Positions 1 to 6,698 of a stretch of DNA of 15,282 nt are shown here, piece after piece; position 1 is the stretch's first letter, and each line of letters opens with the position of its first letter. Both the position numbers and the translations under genes were made by a program. This DNA comes from Planctomycetota bacterium (GTDB lineage: Bacteria > Planctomycetota > Phycisphaerae > SM23-33). A model generated the notes under the pieces. The model searched no databases and was not told the origin of the DNA. It worked only from the letters and a program-made list of their open reading frames with translations. The stretch is taken from contig JAGHBS010000068.1 of NCBI GenBank assembly GCA_021160865.1, forward strand, positions 1 to 15,282. The letters are read 5' to 3'.

Positions 1-1471
1 CATCTTTCAAGGCAGGATACAGTCGGCGGTATTGCTTGTAATATCGAAGATACATACGGGCGGTTTTTGTATCAGGTTTAATCGTATCGGTTATCTTGAT
101 AATCTTATCACACGCTTGTTTGACGGAGTTGAATTGCCCTACTCCAACGGCAGCCAGGATAGCTGCTCCATAGGCAGGACCCTGCTCGGTTCGTAAGGTG
201 ACGCAATTCGTGCCGTAAACATCGGATTGGATTTTTCGCCAGAGGGCACTTCTGGCACCACCGCCGGAAAGGCGTATCTGTTTCGGTTTGATGCCTCGTT
301 CGCGCAAAATCGTCAGGGCGTCGTTCATCGCGAAGGCAACGCCTTCCATTACCGAGCGGATCAGGTCGGACCTGGTAGTTCGGGCGGTAATTCCAATCCA
401 GCTACCTCGGGCGTAAGCGTCAAGATGAGGTGTTCGCTCGCCAGTAAGATAAGGCAGGAAGAATAATCCATTACAACCCGGTTTTGCTCGTAGGGCTTGG
501 GCGTCCAGCGATTTGTAATCATCTTGGAGTGTCCTGGAAAGCCATTCCAACGAGCCACCTGCAGAGAGAATACAGCCGAACATACAATATTCACCGGCGA
601 CGGCTGAACAAAATGTCTGAAGCCGACCTGCAGGGTCAGTAATGTACCTATTTAGATGCGTGAAGACCACTCCCGATGTTCCCAGAGCAGCAGAGACCAA
701 CCCCGCCTTGACGATGCCTAAACCCACTGCACCGGCAGGCTGATCACCAGCACCGGCTACCACGGGTGTACCTGCGTAAAGCCCCGTTTGTCTTGCTGCT
801 TGGGCAGTTATTCTGCCCGTAATCTCGTGAGATTCATAAACGGGTGGTAAGATCTCCTTATCGATATCGAACTTATTGATTATTTCCGACGACCAATTGC
901 GTTTCCGCTGATTAAGCATCAACGTGCCCGACATATCTGAAACGTCGCCAGCATATACATCGGTTAGGCGGAAACGAACGTAATCCTTGGGCAGCAGGAT
1001 GTGGCGAATTTTGCGATAGACCCTCGGCTCGTGCCGACGTACCCATAGGAGTTTTGTCAAGGTAAAAGAGATCACTGCAATATTTCCAACCATTTTAATC
1101 AGAGCAGATTTACCCCCGACGGTTCGTTGGATAAGATCAGCCTCTTTTGCAGATCGCTGATCGTTCCAGATAATCGCAGGGCGAAGGACATTACCTTTCT
1201 CATCGAGGCAAACCAGCCCGTGCATCTGTCCAGTCAGGCCAATGGCTGCGATATTTTTACCATCAATCCCTGCAGAATTAATCACCGAGCGAATTGCCTT
1301 TTTCGCAGATTGCCACCATTGTTCAGGAGACTGCTCCGACCAGGAAGGTTGGGGCATGCTCAATTGATGTGGCGAAGTAGCCGTTGCCTTTACCCTCCCA
1401 GCAGCATCCATAATTAAAGCTTTTGTGCCAGTAGTACCCACATCGATGCCGAGATAGTAAATCTTCCTCAT
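1..1471 (-). CDS. xylB: Xylulokinase (FGGY carbohydrate kinase), C-terminus cut by window edge
   Basis: ATP-dependent kinase that phosphorylates D-xylulose to xylulose-5-phosphate, feeding the pentose phosphate pathway in the cytoplasm. I translated 490 residues in one unbroken frame with no stop before the left edge; family members are about 480-510 residues, so only the tail is missing. The N-terminal phosphate loop reads GIDVGTTGTK (residues 8-17). The xylulokinase substrate motif GQMHGLVCLD is at 81-90, followed by IIWNDQR. The catalytic-base Asp is D243 in GAGDQPAGAVG, near E. coli XylB D233. LPYLTGERTPHLD (about 339-351) and the adenosine loop SGGGARS (402-408) are also present. The ATG has a good Shine-Dalgarno AGGGGAA 8 nt upstream. 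Other FGGY kinases are possible, but the MHG and GERTP motifs favour XylB. It is divergent from the pseudopilin gene. Confidence 0.93.
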   Translation of the reverse strand, partial: MRKIYYLGIDVGTTGTKALIMDAAGRVKATATSPHQLSMPQPSWSEQSPEQWWQSAKKAIRSVINSAGIDGKNIAAIGLTGQMHGLVCLDEKGNVLRPAIIWNDQRSAKEADLIQRTVGGKSALIKMVGNIAVISFTLTKLLWVRRHEPRVYRKIRHILLPKDYVRFRLTDVYAGDVSDMSGTLMLNQRKRNWSSEIINKFDIDKEILPPVYESHEITGRITAQAARQTGLYAGTPVVAGAGDQPAGAVGLGIVKAGLVSAALGTSGVVFTHLNRYITDPAGRLQTFCSAVAGEYCMFGCILSAGGSLEWLSRTLQDDYKSLDAQALRAKPGCNGLFFLPYLTGERTPHLDAYARGSWIGITARTTRSDLIRSVMEGVAFAMNDALTILRERGIKPKQIRLSGGGARSALWRKIQSDVYGTNCVTLRTEQGPAYGAAILAAVGVGQFNSVKQACDKIIKITDTIKPDTKTARMYLRYYKQYRRLYPALKD

Positions 1472-1479
1472 TTTCGATA

Positions 1480-1486
1480 TTCCCCT
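1480..1486 (-). promoter_or_regulatory. Shine-Dalgarno of xylB
   Basis: AGGGGAA on the minus strand, 8 nt before the ATG at 1471. It fixes the xylB start. Confidence 0.6.
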
Positions 1487-1542
1487 ATTTATCAGATACC
1501 TTTCTTCCTTGATTAAAAAATCAGTCGCACCCATTGAACAAT

Positions 1543-1568
1543 CAATATGCTTGTTTGGCAAGATATTG
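1543..1568. repeat. Interrupted inverted repeat, candidate operator between xylB and the pseudopilin gene
   Basis: Left arm CAATATGCTTG (1543-1553), 5-nt centre TTTGG, right arm CAAGATATTG (1559-1568). The arms are complementary over 10 bp apart from one extra G at 1549. It lies 72 bp upstream of the xylB start and about 118 bp upstream of the pseudopilin start, so it could be a regulator site for either gene. A second, smaller palindrome, TGATTAAAAAATCA, lies at 1510-1523. That either is a protein-binding site is inference. Confidence 0.45.
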
Positions 1569-1685
1569 CTTCTATTGCCCCACAGCCACCGTTCGTAAGA
1601 AGAGCAGTTAGGTTGAATTTATGATGACAAACAGTTGACACTGCTCCCTTTGTATGCGATTTTGCTTTCTAAGGGCGGATTGGTT

Positions 1686-2732
1686 ATGGAATGGGCTGGG
1701 CGAATTAATTTGCATGCACATCTCTTTGCCCGACAAGTGGGGCTGGGTGCGTTAATTGAATCTCATCAGGCAGGGGTGAGCGGTCAGAAAGAAGGGTTTA
1801 CGCTCGTTGAATTGTTGGTTGTCGTTGCGATATTGGCTTTGTTGACAGCAATGCTTTTTCCTGCAATTTCCGGTGTCAAGCGATTGGCAAAGATGTCAAT
1901 CTGTGCAGGTCGAGTTAGGTCTATCGGTGTGGGATTAGCCCAGTATGCTGTCGCTAATAATAATCGACTTCCCCCCTTTGCCTTTAGTGATTTTGCAGGT
2001 AATTTACCTCTTAGCGGGCATTGGGGCGGGCCAAGTCGAGACGATGATCCCGATTGTTTCGGAAGATTAATATCTTCTGATGTCAACCTTAATCTTTGTG
2101 CCTTGGCGCAGGAGCAGTATGTCACTTTTGAGCATCTTATATGTCCATCAGCAGGGGCATCGTTATTCAAACGCCACTCCAGTTATTTTCCCTATACCAT
2201 GAAGTTCAGCACATATTGTTTGCGATTTCCTTATAGCAGTGATCTTTTCTCTACCGCACCTTCGCTTATAAATTGGGCAGGGAGGGGGCTTCTGGGCATC
2301 TATACGCAATCTTTTGGTGGTCAACGTGTGAGAATTTCCATAAGGCGAGATGGATATTCCATCGGAGCATACGCTCAAGTACCAATGGTACGCAGAGATT
2401 GCAGCTACCTTGAGATTGACCCTTCAGATGGTTCGGCTCGTCAGATGACTCCCGCCACTGCTGCCATTTTGAGCGATGGGTTCTGGTACAGGAAATATCA
2501 AAAACCAGCCGATCAATCGAACGGCGTACCGACGTATCGGATAGACGCCCATTGGTGCCATGGCGATTCCTTCAATGTATTGTTTGGAGACGGCTCGGTC
2601 GATGCAGTCAGGGATGATGGGGCGATAGTGGCAACCAATTCGGTATGCTGTGATGATGTCCCTCCCTACGATGGCGCAAACTTTGCCTCTTATGCAATTA
2701 AGGTCTGGCGGTATTTTGAGGATAATCGGTAA
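1686..2732 (+). CDS. Type IV prepilin-like protein with H-X9-DG motif (pseudopilin family typical of Planctomycetes)
   Basis: Secreted, membrane-anchored protein with a class III (prepilin) signal. The cleavage and methylation motif KEG|FTLVELLVVVAIL is at residues 35-50 and is followed by a hydrophobic helix to about 60. Near the C-terminus H292 is followed by nine residues and D302-G303, the H-X9-DG processing-associated motif of large paralogous families in Planctomycetes and Verrucomicrobia. Length is 348 aa from the ATG at 1686, which has AAGGGCGGA just upstream. An in-frame TTG at 1635 is possible but is less likely, because it sits on a TTGACA -35-like hexamer. A GTG at 1776 would give a 7-residue leader, more usual for prepilins, but has only a weak ribosome site. 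No pilus assembly genes are nearby. The role of this family is unknown; a surface or periplasmic fibre component is inferred. Confidence 0.85.
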   Translation: MEWAGRINLHAHLFARQVGLGALIESHQAGVSGQKEGFTLVELLVVVAILALLTAMLFPAISGVKRLAKMSICAGRVRSIGVGLAQYAVANNNRLPPFAFSDFAGNLPLSGHWGGPSRDDDPDCFGRLISSDVNLNLCALAQEQYVTFEHLICPSAGASLFKRHSSYFPYTMKFSTYCLRFPYSSDLFSTAPSLINWAGRGLLGIYTQSFGGQRVRISIRRDGYSIGAYAQVPMVRRDCSYLEIDPSDGSARQMTPATAAILSDGFWYRKYQKPADQSNGVPTYRIDAHWCHGDSFNVLFGDGSVDAVRDDGAIVATNSVCCDDVPPYDGANFASYAIKVWRYFEDNR

Positions 2733-2747
2733 TCATTTGATATATGC

Positions 2748-2761
2748 AGCAATGAATTGCT
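2748..2761. terminator. Small hairpin between convergent genes, weak bidirectional terminator candidate
   Basis: AGCAA-TGAA-TTGCT forms a 5-bp stem with a tetraloop (a perfect palindrome if the loop is counted as two bases). It sits in the 29-bp gap between the convergent pseudopilin and diguanylate cyclase genes. There is no clear T-tract on either side, so termination is only inferred. Confidence 0.3.
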
Positions 2762-4021
2762 TCAAGGTTTTGTTGCAGTCTTATCGGATAAACTTTTCTT
2801 TCCCCCCACGATGTAGATAGCGTTCTTTCCAGATCGTTTTGCTTCTCTCAGTGCCATATCTGCATGTCGGAGTAGTTCTCTGCAGGTTTGTCCGTCCCAT
2901 GGGAATGTTGCCAGCCCTCCTGAGATAGTCAGCGTTCCCTTTGCTTCGGATTTGAGAAATGAGAAGCGATGGTTTGATAGTGCTTTGACAAATCTATCAG
3001 CCAGGATGTAAGCAGTTTCCGGATGCTGGCTACCGGGCTGACGAGGGGGTTCAGCATCCCAGAAAAGTACAGCAAATTCATCTCCGCCTATTCGTGCGAC
3101 GATATCATGTTTTCGGGTGATCCGCTTCATCAAATCGGCTGTTTCCCGCAATATCTCATCACCAGCAGCGTGGCCGTAAGTATCATTGTATTGTTTGAAA
3201 TTATCGATATCGTACAGAAGCAAAGTCACACGGAATCGCTCGCTTTTGGCTCGTTCAAGTAATTGATCGGTAAAGTGATAGAAGTATCGTCGGTTGTATG
3301 CACCGGTGAGATGATCAGTGATAGCAAGCCGATGAAGGGCTTCGGTCTTTTGAGCCTTTCCTACTAATGACCCCAGGAGTATCTGGAGCGATTTAATCTT
3401 ATCTCTCGCCACAGGTGAGATGTTTACCTTACCATCAGCAAGAAGGGCCTGGGGCGGATCGGTATCAATTGATAGTAAAGTAGTTGAATGCATACCGATA
3501 TTAGTAGCATCACCCCAGTGAACCTGTAGGTGTGTCCATCGTTCTACAAGCGAGGCAACCTGTTCCTTTAGCGATTTTATTGTATCAGCTGATTCGATGA
3601 GTTCAGCTACTTCTTGCGGTGTAATTTCGCCTTTTTTGAAAGGAGGTTCAAGAGAGGTTTCACGTTCCTCACCGATTGAGAGGATTGTATTCATGTCTTC
3701 TTTTGAAGGCGGGAAGATGAAATAATCATCAATCTGGTCAATTCCCTGCAATTTCAAGGTTGCTTCACCACCGGGGCTTACAAGAGCATATATCTTCGTC
3801 GGTTTTTGGACATTGCGGATTGCTCGAATCAGACCGGCGAGGTCAGGATAGTCCTGCCAAACAATGACCGCACGGTAATTTCGTTTGCTCAATTCCTCCA
3901 GGGCATCATAGGGGTCCTGGAGATGGGTTATCTTATCGGCAGCGCCTCCTGCTTGGGCGATTATTCTTTCAGCAATGCCGTTATTGGCAAGCAACAGGAT
4001 ATTTCTTTCCTGCTTGCTCAT
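2762..4021 (-). CDS. Diguanylate cyclase (GGDEF) with N-terminal degenerate receiver domain
   Basis: Cytoplasmic enzyme expected to condense two GTP into c-di-GMP. Residues 7-115 resemble a receiver fold, but the acidic pair is replaced by N13-N14, the phospho-acceptor position after strand 3 appears to be W55 (IVWQDYPD), and the conserved Lys before Pro is F103 (FIFPP). It therefore looks like a pseudo-receiver that is not phosphorylated. A linker and helical region (about 130-230) leads to the GGDEF domain at about 232-407: TDHLTGAYNRR (235-245), metal ligand D271 in YDIDNF, GGDEF at 312-316, and a complete inhibitory site R303-x-x-D306 five residues before it. Product inhibition is therefore likely. 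The ATG lies 3 nt after the stop of the upstream small receiver-like gene, with GAAGGAC inside that gene as ribosome site, so the two are an operon. There is no EAL domain. Confidence 0.9.
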   Translation of the reverse strand: MSKQERNILLLANNGIAERIIAQAGGAADKITHLQDPYDALEELSKRNYRAVIVWQDYPDLAGLIRAIRNVQKPTKIYALVSPGGEATLKLQGIDQIDDYFIFPPSKEDMNTILSIGEERETSLEPPFKKGEITPQEVAELIESADTIKSLKEQVASLVERWTHLQVHWGDATNIGMHSTTLLSIDTDPPQALLADGKVNISPVARDKIKSLQILLGSLVGKAQKTEALHRLAITDHLTGAYNRRYFYHFTDQLLERAKSERFRVTLLLYDIDNFKQYNDTYGHAAGDEILRETADLMKRITRKHDIVARIGGDEFAVLFWDAEPPRQPGSQHPETAYILADRFVKALSNHRFSFLKSEAKGTLTISGGLATFPWDGQTCRELLRHADMALREAKRSGKNAIYIVGGKKSLSDKTATKP

Positions 4022-4024
4022 TTT

Positions 4025-4459
4025 TTACTCGTCCTTCTTTACGGATGTTTCGATGGATTCGGTGGCAGCGTCTGTTCGGCTCATCTGTGCTGTATCTGAT
4101 CTTTCAGAGAGGATTTTTTCAACGATTTGATTTATCTGTTCCATACCTACCAGATGGACATCTTTCAAAATCGCACCGTTTAGTACGCCCGTTATAGTGC
4201 CAAATGCGACCACAGGAACTTTCCGGCGCGATGCGATTTCAAATAGCCGATCATATCTATCAATTTGGTGTGATAGGTCGATTATCAATACGGCGACTGG
4301 TTTCGTAAGTATCTCTGCTGCTGCTTCATATCCACTCAAAACATTGATAAGATGAATTTTCCTTTCATTCAACTTCGACAGCCTGATCTTTTCGAACTTG
4401 CTGCCTGCTGATAATACTACCACCAGCGGAGTATCATTCCTTTCGTCAGCACCTGACAA
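4025..4459 (-). CDS. Small receiver-like protein, degenerate
   Basis: 144-residue soluble protein that reads as a single receiver-like alpha/beta domain. Strand 1 is LVVVLSAGS (12-20) without the usual acidic pair. Strand 3 is AVLIIDLSH, with D61 at the phospho-acceptor position. Strand 4 is VPVVAFGT, with T88 at the conserved Ser/Thr site. The Lys after strand 5 is missing (VHLVGMEQI). The tail from about 120 is polar and probably disordered. The start is TTG at 4459, chosen because GAGGAGG lies 8 nt upstream and no ATG follows nearby. It has its own good promoter and is cotranscribed with the diguanylate cyclase 3 nt downstream. It may partner that protein's receiver-like domain (inference). 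The family assignment rests on pattern only. Confidence 0.75.
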   Translation of the reverse strand: MSGADERNDTPLVVVLSAGSKFEKIRLSKLNERKIHLINVLSGYEAAAEILTKPVAVLIIDLSHQIDRYDRLFEIASRRKVPVVAFGTITGVLNGAILKDVHLVGMEQINQIVEKILSERSDTAQMSRTDAATESIETSVKKDE

Positions 4460-4467
4460 GGATACAA

Positions 4468-4474
4468 CCTCCTC
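4468..4474 (-). promoter_or_regulatory. Strong Shine-Dalgarno that decides a TTG start
   Basis: GAGGAGG on the minus strand, 8 nt before the TTG at 4459. It is the best ribosome site in the window and supports the non-ATG start. Confidence 0.7.
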
Positions 4475-4482
4475 ATATTATT

Positions 4483-4511
4483 ATCATACAGCCATCTTGT
4501 ATTTTCGTCAA
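4483..4511 (-). promoter_or_regulatory. Sigma-70-type promoter for the receiver-like/diguanylate cyclase operon
   Basis: TTGACG (4506-4511), 17-bp spacer, TATGAT (4483-4488); each hexamer matches consensus at 5 of 6 positions. The expected transcript start is near 4476, giving a leader of about 17 nt that still includes the GAGGAGG ribosome site. Confidence 0.65.
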
Positions 4512-4581
4512 TTAGTGTTTTGTTTTACCCAATTTTCCCAATTCTCGTATATTACGAAGTTCATATATCAGTGCTGCAAAC

Positions 4582-4599
4582 TCGTTGTCGGGGCAACGA
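4582..4599. repeat. Inverted repeat in the divergent lpxD/signalling intergenic region
   Basis: TCGTTG (4582-4587) and CAACGA (4594-4599) form a 6-bp stem around TCGGGG, about 37 bp upstream of the lpxD -35 hexamer. A second, smaller palindrome, TCGTA-TAT-TACGA, lies at 4545-4557. Either could be an operator; neither has a T-tract. Confidence 0.35.
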
Positions 4600-4635
4600 A
4601 GATCGGCTCGGTGTGATGCCTTGGAGATTCCTAAC

Positions 4636-4664
4636 TTGACTATCAATTGTTGGACGTGTATTCT
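4636..4664 (+). promoter_or_regulatory. lpxD promoter lying almost on the start codon
   Basis: TTGACT (4636-4641), 17-bp spacer, TATTCT (4659-4664). The -10 hexamer ends 9 nt before the ATG at 4674, so the transcript should start about 3 nt before the ATG. No Shine-Dalgarno is visible, which fits a leaderless mRNA. Confidence 0.6.
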
Positions 4665-4673
4665 TATCAAATC

Positions 4674-5771
4674 ATGAATAAATCTAATTGCAAGGAATAC
4701 CATCTCGGTGAGTTAGCAAAGCTAATTGATGGCGAGCTGATTGGGGGCCCTGATAAAGTTATTCGGGGCGTCAATACGCTTCTCGAAGCAGATGAGGATG
4801 AGATATCTTTTCTGGCTAATCCTCGCTATGAAAAGTATATGTCGAAAACCTCGGCAGGTGCGGTTATCGTAGGGCAGGACTATGTACCATCGGCGTCTGA
4901 TCCTGACCTAATTAAATGCAGAGACCCCTATTTTGCATTCAAGCAATTGATGGTGGAATTTTATGGCTATCGAAAGCATCCCCTTAGTGGCATCTCTTCT
5001 GATGCATGGATAGATTCGACAGCTAAGATTGCCGAGGATGTAATCATCGCCCCGTTCGTTACGGTCTCGGCTGAGGCTGAGATTGCTTCAGGTACAATAC
5101 TTTATCCTGGTGTATTTATCGGGCCTCGATGCAAAATAGGCAGAGATTGTGTCCTTTATCCTAATGTGGTGCTCTACGAGGGAACGATCCTCGGGAACAG
5201 GGTAACGATTCATGCCGGCAGCGTTATCGGTGAGGATGGTTTTGGCTATGCCACCCATCAGGGCAGGCATGAGAAGATACCCCAAATCGGACATGTCGAA
5301 ATACAGGATGACGTTGAGATTGGCGCTTGCTGCACGATTGACCGGGCTACCATCGGTGCGACCGTTATCGGGGAAGGTACGAAGTTTTCCAACCTCATCG
5401 CCATCGGTCATGGTAGTAGAATAGGAAGAAATTGCCTGCTCGTTGCACAGGTCGGCATAGCTGGTTCGACGACGATAGGTGATTTCTGTAGCCTGGCAGG
5501 TCAATGCGGGGTGGTCGGACATGTGAATATCGGAGATGGTGTCCGTGTCGGAGCCCAGGCAGGCGTTACTAACGATATCCGCAGCGGGATGGAGGTGCTC
5601 GGCTCACCGGCAGTTCCACTACGACAAGCGAGGAAAATCTACGCCCTGCTCAATCAGCTACCCGAATTGCGCCAAATGTTGAAGGATTTATCCTCCGAAT
5701 TGGCCGAACTGAAGAACCAGGTTGAGAAACTTACTAATCAGGAAAAAGATGGAAATTACCATGGGGGCTGA
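4674..5771 (+). CDS. lpxD: UDP-3-O-(3-hydroxyacyl)glucosamine N-acyltransferase
   Basis: Third step of lipid A biosynthesis: transfers a hydroxyacyl chain from acyl-ACP to the 2-amino group of UDP-3-O-acyl-glucosamine in the cytoplasm. 365 residues. The N-terminal uridine-binding domain (about 8-100) contains HLGELAKLIDGEL and ISFLANPRY. A left-handed beta-helix of hexapeptide repeats follows (about 105-315, e.g. IAEDVIIAPFVTV, VIGEGTKFSN), with G-EDGFGYA at 186-193 and TIDRATIG at 221-228. The catalytic His is H246 in IAIGHGSRIG, matching E. coli H239. The C-terminus (about 325-357) is an amphipathic helix likely to trimerise. I chose ATG 4674 over an in-frame TTG at 4647 because the promoter's -10 overlaps the TTG reading. 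It overlaps lpxI by 23 bp. The usual fabZ and lpxA neighbours are absent. Confidence 0.95.
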   Translation: MNKSNCKEYHLGELAKLIDGELIGGPDKVIRGVNTLLEADEDEISFLANPRYEKYMSKTSAGAVIVGQDYVPSASDPDLIKCRDPYFAFKQLMVEFYGYRKHPLSGISSDAWIDSTAKIAEDVIIAPFVTVSAEAEIASGTILYPGVFIGPRCKIGRDCVLYPNVVLYEGTILGNRVTIHAGSVIGEDGFGYATHQGRHEKIPQIGHVEIQDDVEIGACCTIDRATIGATVIGEGTKFSNLIAIGHGSRIGRNCLLVAQVGIAGSTTIGDFCSLAGQCGVVGHVNIGDGVRVGAQAGVTNDIRSGMEVLGSPAVPLRQARKIYALLNQLPELRQMLKDLSSELAELKNQVEKLTNQEKDGNYHGG

Positions 5772-6639
5772 TGAGAATAATCTCAAGCCGACCCACGAAA
5801 TTTCCCACGGACCGATAGGCTTACTTGCCGGTGCAGGTAGACTACCTGTTCTAATAGCAGAGGGCATCAAGCAGACAGGTCATCGATTGGTAGTATTAGG
5901 GATAAAAGGTCAAGCCGAGACGGAACTGCAGGATTTAGCTGATGAGTTTACCTGGGTAGGTTTGACCAGACTTGGCGGCTGGATACGTTTTTTCCGTCGC
6001 CAGGGCGTCCGTCAAGCAGTAATGGCAGGGGGGGTAAGAAAGGCGAATATGTATTCACCGCTTCGATTAATCCGCTACCTGCCCGATTTCAGAACGGCAA
6101 GGATTTGGTATCGGAAATTACGGCATGATAAGCGCGATAAAGCCGTTCTACAAGCGGTGACCGACGAACTGGCTAAAGAAGGTATCGAACTTATCTCGAG
6201 CGTAAAGTTTTGTCAGGAACATCTTGCCGATGAGGGGGTAATGACCAAGAGGCAAATCCCGGATCGTCTGATGGCGGATATTGATTTTGGTTTTGAGATT
6301 GCTCGTCGAAGCGCATCGCTGGATATCGGTCAAGCGGTGGCGGTGAAGGAGGCGGACATCATTGCCGTCGAGGCGATGGAGGGTACCGATGAGATGATTG
6401 CCCGTGCGGGCAGACTTTGCAAGACAGGCGGCTGGACGCTGGTAAAGGTCGCCAGACCCGATCAGGATATGCGATTCGACGTCCCGACCGTCGGTCCTGG
6501 TACGATAGAAGCCCTGAAATCGGCAAGGGCTGCATGCATGGTAGTCGAGGCAAAAAAAACGATAATCCTTGATAAACCTGAGACTATCGCCCTGGCTGAC
6601 CGCCTCGGTTTGGCGGTAGTAGGTAGGTTGGCTAATTGA
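5749..6639 (+). CDS. lpxI: UDP-2,3-diacylglucosamine pyrophosphatase, LpxI type (DUF1009)
   Basis: Hydrolyses UDP-2,3-diacylglucosamine to lipid X and UMP, the LpxH-equivalent step of lipid A synthesis. 296 residues from ATG 5749. The N-terminal domain begins with the family signature GPIGLLAGAGRLPVLIA (21-37) and has QAVMAGGVRKANMY (89-102). The C-terminal domain carries SLDIGQAVAVKE (190-201), EAMEGTDEMIARAG (208-221) and RFDVPTVGPGTIE (242-254), whose Asp is the likely catalytic residue of the family. The start has AGGA 5 nt upstream inside the end of lpxD and overlaps that gene by 23 bp, so translation is probably coupled. An ATG four codons further in (5761) is possible. LpxI instead of LpxH is common outside gamma- and beta-proteobacteria. 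Confidence 0.93.
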   Translation: MEITMGADENNLKPTHEISHGPIGLLAGAGRLPVLIAEGIKQTGHRLVVLGIKGQAETELQDLADEFTWVGLTRLGGWIRFFRRQGVRQAVMAGGVRKANMYSPLRLIRYLPDFRTARIWYRKLRHDKRDKAVLQAVTDELAKEGIELISSVKFCQEHLADEGVMTKRQIPDRLMADIDFGFEIARRSASLDIGQAVAVKEADIIAVEAMEGTDEMIARAGRLCKTGGWTLVKVARPDQDMRFDVPTVGPGTIEALKSARAACMVVEAKKTIILDKPETIALADRLGLAVVGRLAN

Positions 6640-6660
6640 AAAAACCTCACGATGGGAGGT
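6639..6660 (-). terminator. Rho-independent terminator of the glycosidase gene
   Basis: On the minus strand, ACCTC and GAGGT pair as a 5-bp stem around a 7-nt loop, followed by a run of six T (A-tract at 6639-6644 on the plus strand, whose last base also takes part in the stem). It lies about 40 bp past the glycosidase stop and abuts the lpxI stop codon. The stem is short, so efficiency is uncertain. Confidence 0.5.
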
Positions 6661-6698
6661 GAGCGCTAATTACGTGGTGATTTCTATGCTTCGCTTCT

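Noticed and set aside
1..1471. A frameshift or pseudogene in xylB
   Set aside because: Codon-by-codon translation gave one open frame with all kinase motifs; it is simply cut by the window edge.
1635..1685. Extending the pseudopilin start to TTG 1635, or reading TTGACA 1635-1640 as its -35
   Set aside because: The TTG has no ribosome site, and no convincing -10 lies 16-18 bp from the TTGACA (only GATTTT). I kept ATG 1686 and did not list the promoter.
5088..5522. 144-codon minus-strand frame
   Set aside because: Antisense to the hexapeptide repeats of LpxD, whose repeated codons tend to leave opposite frames open.
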